A DNA stretch of 64,000 bases from Dehalococcoidia bacterium (GTDB lineage: Bacteria > Chloroflexota > Dehalococcoidia > Lucifugimonadales > UBA1123), in assembly GCA_009838465.1 (NCBI GenBank), contig VXRN01000027.1:1-64000 (forward strand), given 5' to 3'. The position numbers and the translations under genes are program-made. The stretch's first letter is position 1, and each line of letters starts with the position of its first letter. Positions 16,060 to 24,232 of this stretch are shown one piece after another. The notes beneath the pieces are model-generated. The model made no database searches, was not told where the DNA came from, and worked only from the letters and a program-made list of their open reading frames with translations.

Positions 16060-16245
16060 CCATAGCGGCGTCCCTTGTGGGCGCCCTTCATTCTCCCTCC
16101 CTCTGGGCTCACAAGGGTAGGCAAAAGTCCCTTCCCCCTTGACGGGGGAAGGTTAGGATGGGGGTGACTCCACTGATATAATTTCGATGCCTACCCCTAT
16201 CAGTTCCCTCTGGAAGAGGGCTAGGGTGAGGCTCGGTTCCTACCG
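16060..16245. repeat. Dispersed repeat cassette upstream of uvrB
   Basis: It contains GGCGTCCCTTGTGGGCGCCC, GCTCACAAGGGTAGGCAAAA, TCCCTTCCCCCTTGACGGGG, ATGGGGGTGACTCCACTGAT and TACCCCTATCAGTTCCCTCT. The rest of the 424-bp space between mntA and uvrB shows no gene. The uvrB promoter is probably in the AT-richer 16,250-16,350 part. Confidence 0.82.
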
Positions 16246-16362
16246 AATGTTGATGTTTATGCGATAGCTTCTAAATTGACCGGCCTCGAACCGTGATGAA
16301 ATTCCGCCGAAACCTGATAAAATTGAATCAGAATACGCCAGTGCCAAAGAAAGGGAGGGACA

Positions 16363-18336
16363 TTGCCTGACTTCGAGATAGTCTCCGACTTCCAGCCCAC
16401 CGGAGACCAGCCGCAGGCCGTAGAACAGCTTGTGAACGGCATGGATCGCGGGATGATCCACCAGACTCTAATGGGAGTGACCGGCAGCGGCAAGACGTTC
16501 ACGATGGCGAACGCGATTCAGGAACTTCAGCGTCCGACGCTGGTCATAGCGCACAACAAGACGCTCGCCGCCCAGCTCGCCACCGAGTTCAAGGAGTTCT
16601 TCCCCAACAACGCGGTGGAATACTTCGTCAGCTACTACGACTACTACCAGCCGGAAGCCTACCTGCCGCGCACCGATCTCTACATCGAGAAGGACGCGGA
16701 CATCAACGAAGAACTGGACAAGCTCCGGCACGCGGCCACGCGCGCGCTTCTGACCCGGCGGGATGTGCTGATTGTAGCGTCGGTGTCGTGCATATTCGGC
16801 CTGGGATCCCCACAGGAGTACCAGGGATTCATGGCCCACGTGCGCCGGGGCGAAATAAGGAGTCCGAGCAGGCTGGCCAGGCAGCTTATTGACATACAGT
16901 ACGAGCGTAACGACTTCGATCTGGCGAGGGGCCGGTTCAGGATACGCGGCGACACGATGGAGATACTCCCCGCCTACGAGACGGTCGGTGTGCGGATCGA
17001 GTTCTGGGGGGACGAGGTGGAGCGCATCGTGGAGATGGATCCGCTGACGGGCGAGATACTCGCCGACCGCAACGAGGTCCAGATATACCCGGCCAAGCAC
17101 TTCGTTACCTCGCAGGAGAGGATGCAGACCGCAATCCAGGACATCGAGGACGAGCTCCAGGAGCAGGTCCGAATCCTGAACCGGCAGGGCAAGCTGCTGG
17201 AAGCACAGCGTCTGGAACAGCGCACCAGGTACGACGTTGAGATGCTGCGAGAGACCGGGTACTGTGCCGGCGTGGAGAACTACTCCCGCCACCTCGGAGG
17301 ACGCGAAGAAGGCAGCACTCCATATACACTGATGGACTACTTCCCGGAGGACTATCTTCTGTTCATAGACGAGTCTCACATGACGCTGCCGCAGATACGC
17401 GCCATGTACAACGGTGACCGCGCCCGCAAGGACGTGCTGGTAGAGTACGGATTCCGCCTGCCGTCCGCGCTCGACAACCGCCCGCTGAACTTCGGCGAGT
17501 TCGAGCAGGCCGTGAACCAGATCGTCTATGTGTCGGCGACGCCCGGCCCATACGAGTACGAACACTCCCAGCAGATGGTCGAGCAGGTGATACGGCCTAC
17601 CGGTCTGACCGATCCAATCATCGAGGTCAAGCCCACTGACGGGCAGATTGACGACCTGCTGCACCAGATAAAGCTGCGCGTTGACCGTGGCGAACGCTGC
17701 ATCGTGACCACACTCACCAAGCGCATGGCAGAAGAACTGGCTGACTTCTTGCGGGAGATGGGCATTCGGACCCACTATCTGCACTCCGAGATAGATACGC
17801 TGGAGCGAAGCGAGATACTGCGCGACCTGCGCCTCGGCGTCTATGACGTCATAGTGGGCATAAACCTGCTCAGGGAGGGTCTTGACCTTCCCGAAGTGAG
17901 CTTGGTGGCAATACTGGACGCGGACAAGGAGGGCTATCTGCGCTCAACGACCTCGCTCGTGCAGACAATCGGACGTGCGGCGCGCCACGTTGACGGCCAC
18001 GTCGTCATGTACGCGGACAGGGTGACCGACTCGATGAAGCGCGCGATAGACGAGACCGAACGCCGTCGCGAGATCCAGCAGGTTTACAACCGCGAGAACG
18101 GCATAACGCCGCAGAGCATCCAGAAGACGGTGCACGACATAACCGAGCGCGTGAAGGCGATAGCAGAGACGCGAGAGAGCTATGCGGTGGACTCGTCCGA
18201 TATGCCGAAGGACGACATTCTCAGGCTCATAAAGGACCTTGAGTCTCAGATGCGTACTGCCGCCAGGTCGCTGGAGTTCGAGAAGGCCGCGCTGCTGCGT
18301 GATCAGATAACTGACCTCAGAAAAGTGGTGGTATAA
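16363..18336 (+). CDS. uvrB: Excinuclease ABC subunit B
   Basis: UvrB, the damage-verifying helicase-like subunit of nucleotide excision repair; it is loaded by UvrA and recruits UvrC. At 657 residues it is of normal length. Walker A is [10 protein letters not shown] near residue 38, followed by [13 protein letters not shown] and the [12 protein letters not shown] hairpin that wedges into [14 protein letters not shown] holds the DExH-like box, and the C-terminal UVR domain ([28 protein letters not shown]) binds UvrC. Translation starts at TTG after AGGGAGGG; no in-frame ATG fits. No uvrA or uvrC lies nearby, which is common. Confidence 0.97.
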   Translation: MPDFEIVSDFQPTGDQPQAVEQLVNGMDRGMIHQTLMGVTGSGKTFTMANAIQELQRPTLVIAHNKTLAAQLATEFKEFFPNNAVEYFVSYYDYYQPEAYLPRTDLYIEKDADINEELDKLRHAATRALLTRRDVLIVASVSCIFGLGSPQEYQGFMAHVRRGEIRSPSRLARQLIDIQYERNDFDLARGRFRIRGDTMEILPAYETVGVRIEFWGDEVERIVEMDPLTGEILADRNEVQIYPAKHFVTSQERMQTAIQDIEDELQEQVRILNRQGKLLEAQRLEQRTRYDVEMLRETGYCAGVENYSRHLGGREEGSTPYTLMDYFPEDYLLFIDESHMTLPQIRAMYNGDRARKDVLVEYGFRLPSALDNRPLNFGEFEQAVNQIVYVSATPGPYEYEHSQQMVEQVIRPTGLTDPIIEVKPTDGQIDDLLHQIKLRVDRGERCIVTTLTKRMAEELADFLREMGIRTHYLHSEIDTLERSEILRDLRLGVYDVIVGINLLREGLDLPEVSLVAILDADKEGYLRSTTSLVQTIGRAARHVDGHVVMYADRVTDSMKRAIDETERRREIQQVYNRENGITPQSIQKTVHDITERVKAIAETRESYAVDSSDMPKDDILRLIKDLESQMRTAARSLEFEKAALLRDQITDLRKVVV

Positions 18337-18405
18337 TTTGATGCTATACATCATGTAAAATGGCTATATACGATATATCGCAACTTGACAGCAGGAGGAT
18401 TTGTC

Positions 18406-19449
18406 TTGCGTGTGGGCTGGAGGTGGACTTCGCCAGGATACGGGTTTGCGCTCGTAGTCGCGGCCATTGCGCTGTTGAGCGTTGCCTGCGCGTCCGAGGT
18501 GAGTGAAGGCCAGGGGACACTGCCCGCGGATACTCAGGCGAATCTGCTGCCCAACGTTGACTTCGTTGGGTATCTCTACTTCAATCCATCTACGTCCTCT
18601 ACGGTTGACGTCAGGCGCTTCCTGCCCTCCGGTGGCGCGGAGGTGCTCCCCCCTGAGAAATCGGAGAGCGTGGAGGTCTCAAGCGCGACGATTCTGACAG
18701 CGACCGAGGGAGATATAGCCGCGATGTTGGAATTCGTGAGTGTAGAGGACGCTCAGCGGGTACACGAGCTCTACGGGGAGTACCCGGAGGATGCCGCGAT
18801 ATGGAGTAAGCTCGATTCCAGTACCGTGGAGGTGGTGAGAGGCAGCTCCGAGTGGGCGCAAAGCATCAGAGACAAGCTGGACACGACCACAGCAGACACC
18901 AGCACGATAATCACGATTAGTGAAAAGAGTCCGCAGTCATGGGCTCTAATGACGAATCTGCCGACCTCCGAAAACGACCCGCCCGTAGCGGCGGGCCTGA
19001 TCTCTCCGGACGATAAGCTCATCGAGGATATCGAGACCAACGTAGGGGTGGACCTGTCCGATCTCGACATCGCGTTCGGTAACATAGGGGCCCAGAGGCT
19101 CGCTTTCGCAATATACGGCGATGTGCCGATAGACATTTCTCAGGAAATAGATTTCCGATTCCTGACGCTCCACGACGTCGGTATGGTGATAGTAGCTCAG
19201 ACCGGCTATCCGGGCTTCGCGCTCTCGTTCCTGGTGAAGACGATTGCCGGACGCATCGGAATGGAGACGATAGAACTCGGCAGCGCCAACGCGCGCTATC
19301 TGGAGACGGAACACGCTCACGTGGTCCTCAAGAACAAGGGCAGCCTGATATACGCCGCCCTCGCCGACGACCGCCGCGACGCCGAACAACTCATGCTGCG
19401 CGCGCTTGCGGACAGGCCGGACGTTCCAGATAGACCCGATGGGCGCTAG
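18406..19449 (+). CDS. Exported lipoprotein, unrecognised family
   Basis: About 347 residues, starting at a TTG eight bases after AGGAGG. The N-terminus has arginines, a hydrophobic core (FALVVAAIALL) and a lipobox LLSVAC, so it should be cleaved by signal peptidase II and anchored by the lipidated Cys. The mature part is acidic and rich in beta-like segments (SSATILTATEGDIAAMLEFVS, LAFAIYGDVPIDIS). No catalytic motif was recognised; homologues may exist as lineage-specific lipoproteins. It follows uvrB by about 70 bp and may share its transcript. Confidence 0.72.
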   Translation: MRVGWRWTSPGYGFALVVAAIALLSVACASEVSEGQGTLPADTQANLLPNVDFVGYLYFNPSTSSTVDVRRFLPSGGAEVLPPEKSESVEVSSATILTATEGDIAAMLEFVSVEDAQRVHELYGEYPEDAAIWSKLDSSTVEVVRGSSEWAQSIRDKLDTTTADTSTIITISEKSPQSWALMTNLPTSENDPPVAAGLISPDDKLIEDIETNVGVDLSDLDIAFGNIGAQRLAFAIYGDVPIDISQEIDFRFLTLHDVGMVIVAQTGYPGFALSFLVKTIAGRIGMETIELGSANARYLETEHAHVVLKNKGSLIYAALADDRRDAEQLMLRALADRPDVPDRPDGR

Positions 19450-19527
19450 TCGGACGCTTTTGACACTAATTGCACTCGTAGTTACAATTGACCCAACCGA
19501 ATGAGAAGTATGCCCGGAGGCAGTCCG

Positions 19528-19839
19528 ATGACCACCCAGACTCTCACCAAAGACGACGTTTACGAAGCCCTGAAAGACGTCTATGACCCTGAAATTCCCG
19601 TGAACGTCGTGGATCTCGGCCTGATATACGGTGTTGAGGTCGAGGAGGGCAACGTGGACGTCACGATGACCCTTACCTTCGCCGGATGCGGAATGGGTCC
19701 GTACATCGCGCAGCAAGCCGAGTGGCGTATAGCCGAGATGGACAGTGTCGAGGACGTCAACGTCGAGCTTACTTTCGACCCGCCCTGGACGCCTGACTTG
19801 ATTACCGAAGATGGCAAGAAATTGCTCGGTCTGGACTAG
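19528..19839 (+). CDS. MIP18/DUF59 family Fe-S assembly protein
   Basis: A 103-residue MIP18 (DUF59, PaaD/SufT-like) protein thought to help mature iron-sulfur proteins. Characteristic are YDPEIPVNVVDLGLIYGV at the N-terminus and a FAGCGMGPYIA segment with the conserved Cys, then FDPPWTPDLIT. I chose the ATG after GGAGG rather than one nine codons upstream. The next gene encodes an Mrp/NBP35-type ATPase, a Fe-S carrier, so the two probably work together. The pairing of DUF59 with Mrp is common in bacteria, sometimes as a fusion. Confidence 0.9.
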   Translation: MTTQTLTKDDVYEALKDVYDPEIPVNVVDLGLIYGVEVEEGNVDVTMTLTFAGCGMGPYIAQQAEWRIAEMDSVEDVNVELTFDPPWTPDLITEDGKKLLGLD

Positions 19840-19987
19840 CTTTCAGGATTCGGCGCGGGAGACTACGCTGAACAACCATTACGAAGAATTGACGAAGGGG
19901 CGGCCTGGTTCGGGTCGTCCCTGTGCTTGATGTCATAAGAAATAAGTCAGGGTTGCGACCTTGGCCAGCCTACAACCATCTTGTGAG

Positions 19988-20006
19988 ATAAGGGTGAAGG
20001 CTCAGC
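19988..20006. repeat. 19-bp sequence shared with the 3' end of the VLRF1 gene
   Basis: ATAAGGGTGAAGGCTCAGC ends 41 bases before the mrp start codon. It is an exact match to 10,059-10,077. Its role is unknown; it could be part of the mrp leader. Confidence 0.55.
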
Positions 20007-20047
20007 TTTCTTTGTGGCGGCTAGCCCGGACAGGGCGGGAGATTACG

Positions 20048-20860
20048 ATGACCCAGCAGATGGACCCCAATCAGCAGGCCCAGGCGAGGGCCAGAGTCGA
20101 GGCGATGCGCCGCCAGTTCGAGCAGAAGCGCGCCATATCCGAGTCCCTGTCGAGGATCACGCACAAGGTGGGCGTGTATAGCGGCAAGGGCGGCGTCGGT
20201 AAGACTACCGTGGCGGTGAACCTTGCGGCGACGCTGGCAAACGACGGCGCGAAGGTCGGCGTGCTGGACGTGGACATAGACTGTCCGAACGTGATTCGCG
20301 CCATGAAGGTCGCGGAGGCGCCGCTCGTCGGCGAAGACCGCAAGATGATCCCGCCGGAGCGGTTCGGCGTGAAGGTCATGTCCATGGGATTCTTCCAGCA
20401 GGACGAGGAAGAAGCGATCATCTGGCGCGGCCCGATGATTCACAACGCCATCAACCAGCTCTTGCAGTCCACGGAATGGGGGGACCTGGACTACCTGCTG
20501 ATAGACCTGCCTCCGGGTACGTCGGACGCGCCGCTGACCGTGATGCAGGCACTCGACATGGACGGGTTCGTGGTTGTCACAACGCCGCAGGAGTTGGCGA
20601 AGATAGACGCGATACGTTCGGTGAACATGATAAAGAAGCTGCACATCGAAGTGCTGGGCGTGGTCGAGAACTTCTCAGGAGACATTTTTGGGTACGGCGC
20701 GGGGGAAGAACTTGCCGAACACCTCGAAATACCGTTCCTGGGAAGAATAGAGATGCGCGCCGCTTACCGGGACACGTCTAGGCCCGCGGTTCTCAATGAT
20801 AATGAGGTATTGGGAGAATACAGGGGGATTGCGGAGGGAGTTACGTCAGGACTTTCCTGA
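20048..20860 (+). CDS. mrp: Mrp/NBP35 family P-loop ATPase (Fe-S carrier)
   Basis: MinD-like P-loop NTPase of the Mrp/ApbC/NBP35 family, about 270 residues. Deviant Walker A is YSGKGGVGKTTVAVNLA; GVLDVDIDCPN and LIDLPPGTSDAPLTV are the switch and Walker B regions, and VVVTTPQELAKIDA is typical. These proteins carry and transfer Fe-S clusters in the cytoplasm. The usual CxxC near GVVENMS is absent: the segment reads GVVENFSGDIFGYG, so cluster binding may differ from classical Mrp. The ATG follows GGGAG. Upstream is a MIP18-family gene, a typical functional partner. Confidence 0.9.
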   Translation: MTQQMDPNQQAQARARVEAMRRQFEQKRAISESLSRITHKVGVYSGKGGVGKTTVAVNLAATLANDGAKVGVLDVDIDCPNVIRAMKVAEAPLVGEDRKMIPPERFGVKVMSMGFFQQDEEEAIIWRGPMIHNAINQLLQSTEWGDLDYLLIDLPPGTSDAPLTVMQALDMDGFVVVTTPQELAKIDAIRSVNMIKKLHIEVLGVVENFSGDIFGYGAGEELAEHLEIPFLGRIEMRAAYRDTSRPAVLNDNEVLGEYRGIAEGVTSGLS

Positions 20861-20873
20861 ACCGCTTTCTTCT

Positions 20874-20907
20874 GAAAAAAACGACGGAGGGGTCATGCGG
20901 CCCTCCT
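20874..20907 (-). terminator. Intrinsic terminator
   Basis: Reading leftward, GGAGGG-loop-CCCTCC is followed by CGTCG and a run of eight T residues. It suits the end of the leftward HEPN-like gene beginning at 21,309. It sits in the convergent gap with mrp and may also limit read-through from that side. Confidence 0.75.
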
Positions 20908-20928
20908 GTTTAGCTTACAGAGCTTAAC

Positions 20929-21309
20929 TCACCGCCCGTTGGAATTCTCCCCACGCCTCAAAATATCTAACAGAGCCTTTACTTCCTCGATTTCCTGACC
21001 TATGTGATCCAGAGACTTCTGATCCTGGTAGAAATTCCCGTGCATACTATTGGCAACAGAAAACAAAGTTTTGACCCTGGGTTCTTCCAATTCCGCCGCA
21101 AGCCTATCGGATATTCTGAAAGCGTCGGCATGAGTGACGTATCTCCAGCCTCGCTGCGCTGCCAAATGCTTGAAATAGTGCGCGACTGCGCCCCAAGCCT
21201 TCTCCGAAGCCTGAATCCTGTCTCCCTCGGCAAGTTTTTCCTCGGCGTGCAGAATCAGCCTCTGGCTGTGAACATAATGCGCCTCTATCGGCTCATATCT
21301 TAAGGTCAT
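20929..21309 (-). CDS. Small helical HEPN/PaREP1-like protein
   Basis: A 126-residue, predominantly helical protein. The pattern LILHAEEKLAEGDRIQASEKAWGAVAHYFKHLA, then a His-containing segment (THADAFRISDRL) and SMHGNFYQDQ near the end, resembles PaREP1/HEPN-type proteins that bind nucleotides or RNA. The canonical Rx4-6H ribonuclease motif is not clear, and no nucleotidyltransferase partner is adjacent. Assignment to this fold is an inference from the helix pattern; the gene itself is supported by its isolated clean frame and a terminator just after it. Confidence 0.6.
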   Translation of the reverse strand: MTLRYEPIEAHYVHSQRLILHAEEKLAEGDRIQASEKAWGAVAHYFKHLAAQRGWRYVTHADAFRISDRLAAELEEPRVKTLFSVANSMHGNFYQDQKSLDHIGQEIEEVKALLDILRRGENSNGR

Positions 21310-21382
21310 ATCATCCCAAAACCATGCGCATGGGCGCTACTGCGGACCCATGCGCATTCTCCTAACTAGTTTTCTGACCGGA

Positions 21383-21814
21383 CTACTCGCGCTCCGGCAG
21401 AGCGGCGACGGCGTATCCGGGGGTGGTGCGCTGGCCCTCGTGGGTCTCGAGCCAGATTTCGCACTCGACGATGTTCTCGTCATCCTCCTGGTACTTCTTC
21501 TTGACGACGCCCTTGGCGAAGACCGGGGTTCCGGGAACGTCCATGCCGCGATACTGGACGCTGAGCTTCTTGAGCGTTCCCCACTCGCCGATCCAGTCGG
21601 TCATCACCTGCCCCAGGAATGCGTTCTTGAGCGCCCCGTGCAGGATCACGTCGGGCAGGTTATTGTTCTTGGCATAGTTCAGATCGTAGTGGATCTGGTA
21701 ATAGTCGCCGGACGCGCCGGCGTACTTGACCAACTGCTGGGTGGTTGGGTCCTTGCGCAGGGTGGGAATATCCATTCCCTCTTGCACGTCTTCGAAATAT
21801 ACCTGTTCTGCCAT
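21383..21814 (-). CDS. MaoC-family dehydratase (hotdog fold)
   Basis: A 143-residue MaoC-like hydratase/dehydratase subunit. ASGDYYQIHYDLNYA carries the Asp/His hydratase-2 motif and DVILHGALKNAFLGQVM is the typical following helix. These enzymes hydrate or dehydrate 3-hydroxyacyl-CoA type substrates. ATG follows GGGAGGAA. It is the second gene of a pair; the first encodes a FAS1-like dehydratase domain 34 bp upstream. The two single hotdog domains probably assemble as a heteromeric hydratase, as in (R)-specific enoyl-CoA hydratases of actinobacteria. Confidence 0.88.
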   Translation of the reverse strand: MAEQVYFEDVQEGMDIPTLRKDPTTQQLVKYAGASGDYYQIHYDLNYAKNNNLPDVILHGALKNAFLGQVMTDWIGEWGTLKKLSVQYRGMDVPGTPVFAKGVVKKKYQEDDENIVECEIWLETHEGQRTTPGYAVAALPERE

Positions 21815-21848
21815 GAAATTCCTCCCTTGGCGTTCTTTAATTCCCTCG

Positions 21849-22307
21849 TTACGGCTGGTAGCTGATCCCTGTGGTCCTCTGGATCGCTACCGTCGTACCG
21901 AACTGGTTTACATATTTGGTCTCGCGCTGTATGAACAGCATATTGCCCAGGCGTCCGGGACGCTCGAAGATATTGGATATCATGGTGGACACCGCTATGC
22001 GGTCTCCTGGCCGCACCGGCTCGTAGTATTCCCACTCGCTTCCGCCGTCCAGGTTAGCGGAATATGGGCTGCTGACGTCCACCTTCATCTCGCCCGAACG
22101 AAGCGAGCGGAAGAACGTCGGCGGCGCGACCATTCCGCCGTACCTCGACTGCCTCGCTGCCTCTTCGTCGTTGTAGATCGGGTTGGTGTCGCCGATGGCT
22201 TGGGCGAACTTGATTATCGACCCTTTCTCCACGTCGTTTACATAGACCTCGGACTCTACTCCGACAGCCGCTCGCATTTCATCCGTGATCACCGATTCCT
22301 GAGTCAT
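21849..22307 (-). CDS. FAS1-like MaoC N-terminal dehydratase
   Basis: A 152-residue hotdog protein of the MaoC_dehydrat_N (FAS1-like) type. FAQAIGDTNPIYNDEEAA and YGGMVAPPTFFRSL are the hallmark segments, and YYEPVRPGDRIAVSTMI lies in the beta sheet. Members often lack or share catalytic residues with a MaoC partner. Here the partner gene follows after 34 bp on the same strand, giving an apparent bicistronic operon. ATG is preceded by GGGAG. Substrate chain length cannot be read from sequence; a role in degrading a CoA-linked compound is likely. Confidence 0.88.
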   Translation of the reverse strand: MTQESVITDEMRAAVGVESEVYVNDVEKGSIIKFAQAIGDTNPIYNDEEAARQSRYGGMVAPPTFFRSLRSGEMKVDVSSPYSANLDGGSEWEYYEPVRPGDRIAVSTMISNIFERPGRLGNMLFIQRETKYVNQFGTTVAIQRTTGISYQP

Positions 22308-22394
22308 TTACAAACACTCCCGGACAGTGAATACCTGCCTCTGAAAATCTCGTCCAAGTTTAAGACTGAGGCCGCTAGCTGTCAAGAAACAGGA

Positions 22395-22515
22395 AACATC
22401 AAATATCTGGTGCGCGTCTATAACACGACTGTCGGAATCGGTAGCGCAACAGTCCCCTCTCCCTCTGGGAGAGGGCTAGGGTGAGGGAGACGAACCGCTT
22501 CTGTGATGCTTCCCA
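22395..22515. repeat. Long repeat unit, inverted partner near 46.6 kb
   Basis: It reads CTGGTGCGCGTCTATAACAC, GTCGGAATCGGTAGCGCAAC, then the CCCTCTCCC...GGGAGAGGG palindrome and ACGAACCGCTTCTGTGATGC. The reverse complement of the whole unit recurs near 46,530-46,645 with few changes. A tail of the same unit is at the left end of the window. Confidence 0.85.
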
Positions 22516-22523
22516 AGAAACAC

Positions 22524-22554
22524 TTGACAGCAGCATGGCTTTTTCAATGATAAT
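22524..22554 (+). promoter_or_regulatory. Candidate sigma-70-type promoter
   Basis: TTGACA and GATAAT are separated by 19 bases, about 40 bp before the binding-protein start. The -35 is a perfect consensus; the spacing is a little long. It would drive the branched-chain amino acid binding-protein gene. Confidence 0.5.
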
Positions 22555-22593
22555 CACAGTCAAATAATCCCTCTTTTGGTGTCTAAGGAGAGA

Positions 22594-24051
22594 ATGATGA
22601 TGAATGATGCAAGATACTTTCTCGTATTCGGACTCGTAGCTATCGCGCTTCTATCGCTGGCCCTCGCCTGCGGTACGGAGACCGTGGAAGTTCCGGTAGA
22701 AAAAGTCGTGACTCAGGAAGTGGTCAAGGAAGTGATGGTGCCGGGTGAGACCGTCGTCGTCGAGAAAGAAGTCGTCAAGACCGTCGAGGTGCCGGGTGAG
22801 ACCGTCGTCGTCGAGAAGGAAGTCGTCAAGACCGTTGAGGTGCCGGGCGACACCGTCGTCGTTGAGAAGGAAGTCATGGTCGAGGTGGAGCGCGATAACC
22901 TGCCTCCCCTGATCGTCGGCAACCTCAACGCTTTCACCGGCTCCATCGCCGAGTTCGGCCCGCCGCTCCGAAATTCCGTCCAACTTGCCGCAAGCCACGT
23001 CAACCGCGCCGGTGGAGTCGGCGGTGGCTCCATGCTGGTCATTAGCCGCGACACCGCGGTCAACCCCGTGCAGGGAGTTGACGCCGCCCGCGCCCTCGTT
23101 GACGTAGAAGGCGCGGTCGCCATCGTCGGTGCGCTCTCCAGCGGCGTAACCATCGCATCCGCCCAGTCGGTCACCATTCCGAAGGGTGTACTGCTCATAT
23201 CCGGAGCGTCCACCGCCCCGGCCATCACCACCCTTGAGGATGACGACCTGCTCTTTAGGACTACCCCCTCCGACGCCGCCCAGGGCGCCGTCCTCGCGCG
23301 CCTGGCGGACGAGCTGGGCTACCAAACCGTCGGAATCATGTATATCAACAACGCATACGGTGAGGGGCTGGCCGCTCAGTTCGAGGAGAGTTTCGCCGAG
23401 TATGGCGGCCAGGTAACCGCCAAGGTTCCGCACGAGGATACCCAGCCCACCTTCGCCTCCGAACTCGAGAAAGCCACCGAAGGAAACCCCGACGCGCTAG
23501 CCGTGATGAGCTACACTGGGCAGTCCAGGGTTTACGTGCGCGAGGCCCTCGAAGGCGGCTACGCCGACACCTTCCTGTTCGTGGACGGCGTCAAGGGTTC
23601 GGAGTGGATAGACGAGATAGACGCATGGGACGAGCTTGACGGAACGCTCGGCACCGCTCCGGGCAGCGAGGGCAACCCCGCCCTGAGCATCTTCGAGACG
23701 GCTTACGAAGAGACCTATGGCTTCCCCGTAACTCACCCATTCATGGCCGAACACTACGACGCCACAGTGCTCATAGCGCTCGCCGCCGCCAAGGCCGGCA
23801 GCACCACCGACTCCGCCGCCATACGCGACGCTCTCCGGTTCGTCGCCAATGCGCCGGGTGAGGTCGTCGGACCCGGACGCGACGGCATATCTCGCGCCCT
23901 CCGCCTCATCGCCGAGGGCAAGGACGTAAACTACGAAGGCGCCGGCGGCATAGTGGACTTCGACGAGAACGGTGACGTCTTCGGAACCATCGAAATCTGG
24001 CAGGTCAAGGACGGCGAAATCCAGTCCACAGGCAGATTCGAACTCCCCTAG
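22594..24051 (+). CDS. Branched-chain amino acid-type ABC substrate-binding lipoprotein
   Basis: Periplasmic-binding-protein type I receptor (LivJ/K family, 485 residues). A signal peptide ends in a lipobox SLALAC. After it comes a low-complexity stalk made of three exact or near-exact 51-bp DNA repeats encoding VPGETVVVEKEVVKTVE-like units. The receptor domain begins at PPLIVGNLNAFTGS and contains DAARALVDVEGAVAIVGALSSG. It probably delivers amino acids or small carboxylates to the LivHMGF transporter encoded convergently to the right. Three consecutive ATG codons follow AAGGAG; the second or third is best spaced. The stalk would hold the receptor away from the membrane. Confidence 0.92.
   Translation: MMMNDARYFLVFGLVAIALLSLALACGTETVEVPVEKVVTQEVVKEVMVPGETVVVEKEVVKTVEVPGETVVVEKEVVKTVEVPGDTVVVEKEVMVEVERDNLPPLIVGNLNAFTGSIAEFGPPLRNSVQLAASHVNRAGGVGGGSMLVISRDTAVNPVQGVDAARALVDVEGAVAIVGALSSGVTIASAQSVTIPKGVLLISGASTAPAITTLEDDDLLFRTTPSDAAQGAVLARLADELGYQTVGIMYINNAYGEGLAAQFEESFAEYGGQVTAKVPHEDTQPTFASELEKATEGNPDALAVMSYTGQSRVYVREALEGGYADTFLFVDGVKGSEWIDEIDAWDELDGTLGTAPGSEGNPALSIFETAYEETYGFPVTHPFMAEHYDATVLIALAAAKAGSTTDSAAIRDALRFVANAPGEVVGPGRDGISRALRLIAEGKDVNYEGAGGIVDFDENGDVFGTIEIWQVKDGEIQSTGRFELP
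22738..22890 (+). repeat. Three tandem 51-bp coding repeats
   Basis: Units start at 22,738, 22,789 and 22,840, each beginning GTGCCGGG(T/C)GA. They encode the charged stalk of the binding lipoprotein. The first two differ by a few bases and the third carries Asp in place of Glu, implying recent duplication. Confidence 0.9.
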
Positions 24052-24054
24052 TTC

Positions 24055-24232
24055 CCAATAATTCCCTCTCCCCCTGGGAGAGGGTTAGGGTGAGGGTACC
24101 GACTCCGCCCTACTAACTCGTAGGGGCGTCCCTCGTGGACGCCCCATATGCTTCTCGTATAGGCATCCCTCACCGTTGTCCCGCCCCCCTCTCCCTTGAG
24201 GGAGAGGGCTGGGGTGAGGGTGCCTGACTCAC
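24055..24232. repeat. Two GGGAGAGGG palindromes plus a GGGGCGTCC inverted repeat
   Basis: CCCTCTCCCCCTGGGAGAGG with TTAGGGTGAGGG at the left, GTAGGGGCGTCCCTCGTGGA in the middle, and CCCTCTCCCTTGAGGGAGAG at the right. The right unit runs into the 3' end of the livM reading frame and supplies its last codons. Confidence 0.82.

Noticed and set aside
16240-16362. Possible LexA (SOS) box before uvrB
   Set aside because: I found a GAAC half but no matching half-site at the right distance.
16468-17784. 438-codon frame antisense to uvrB
   Set aside because: uvrB is unambiguous; the reverse frame shows no domain.
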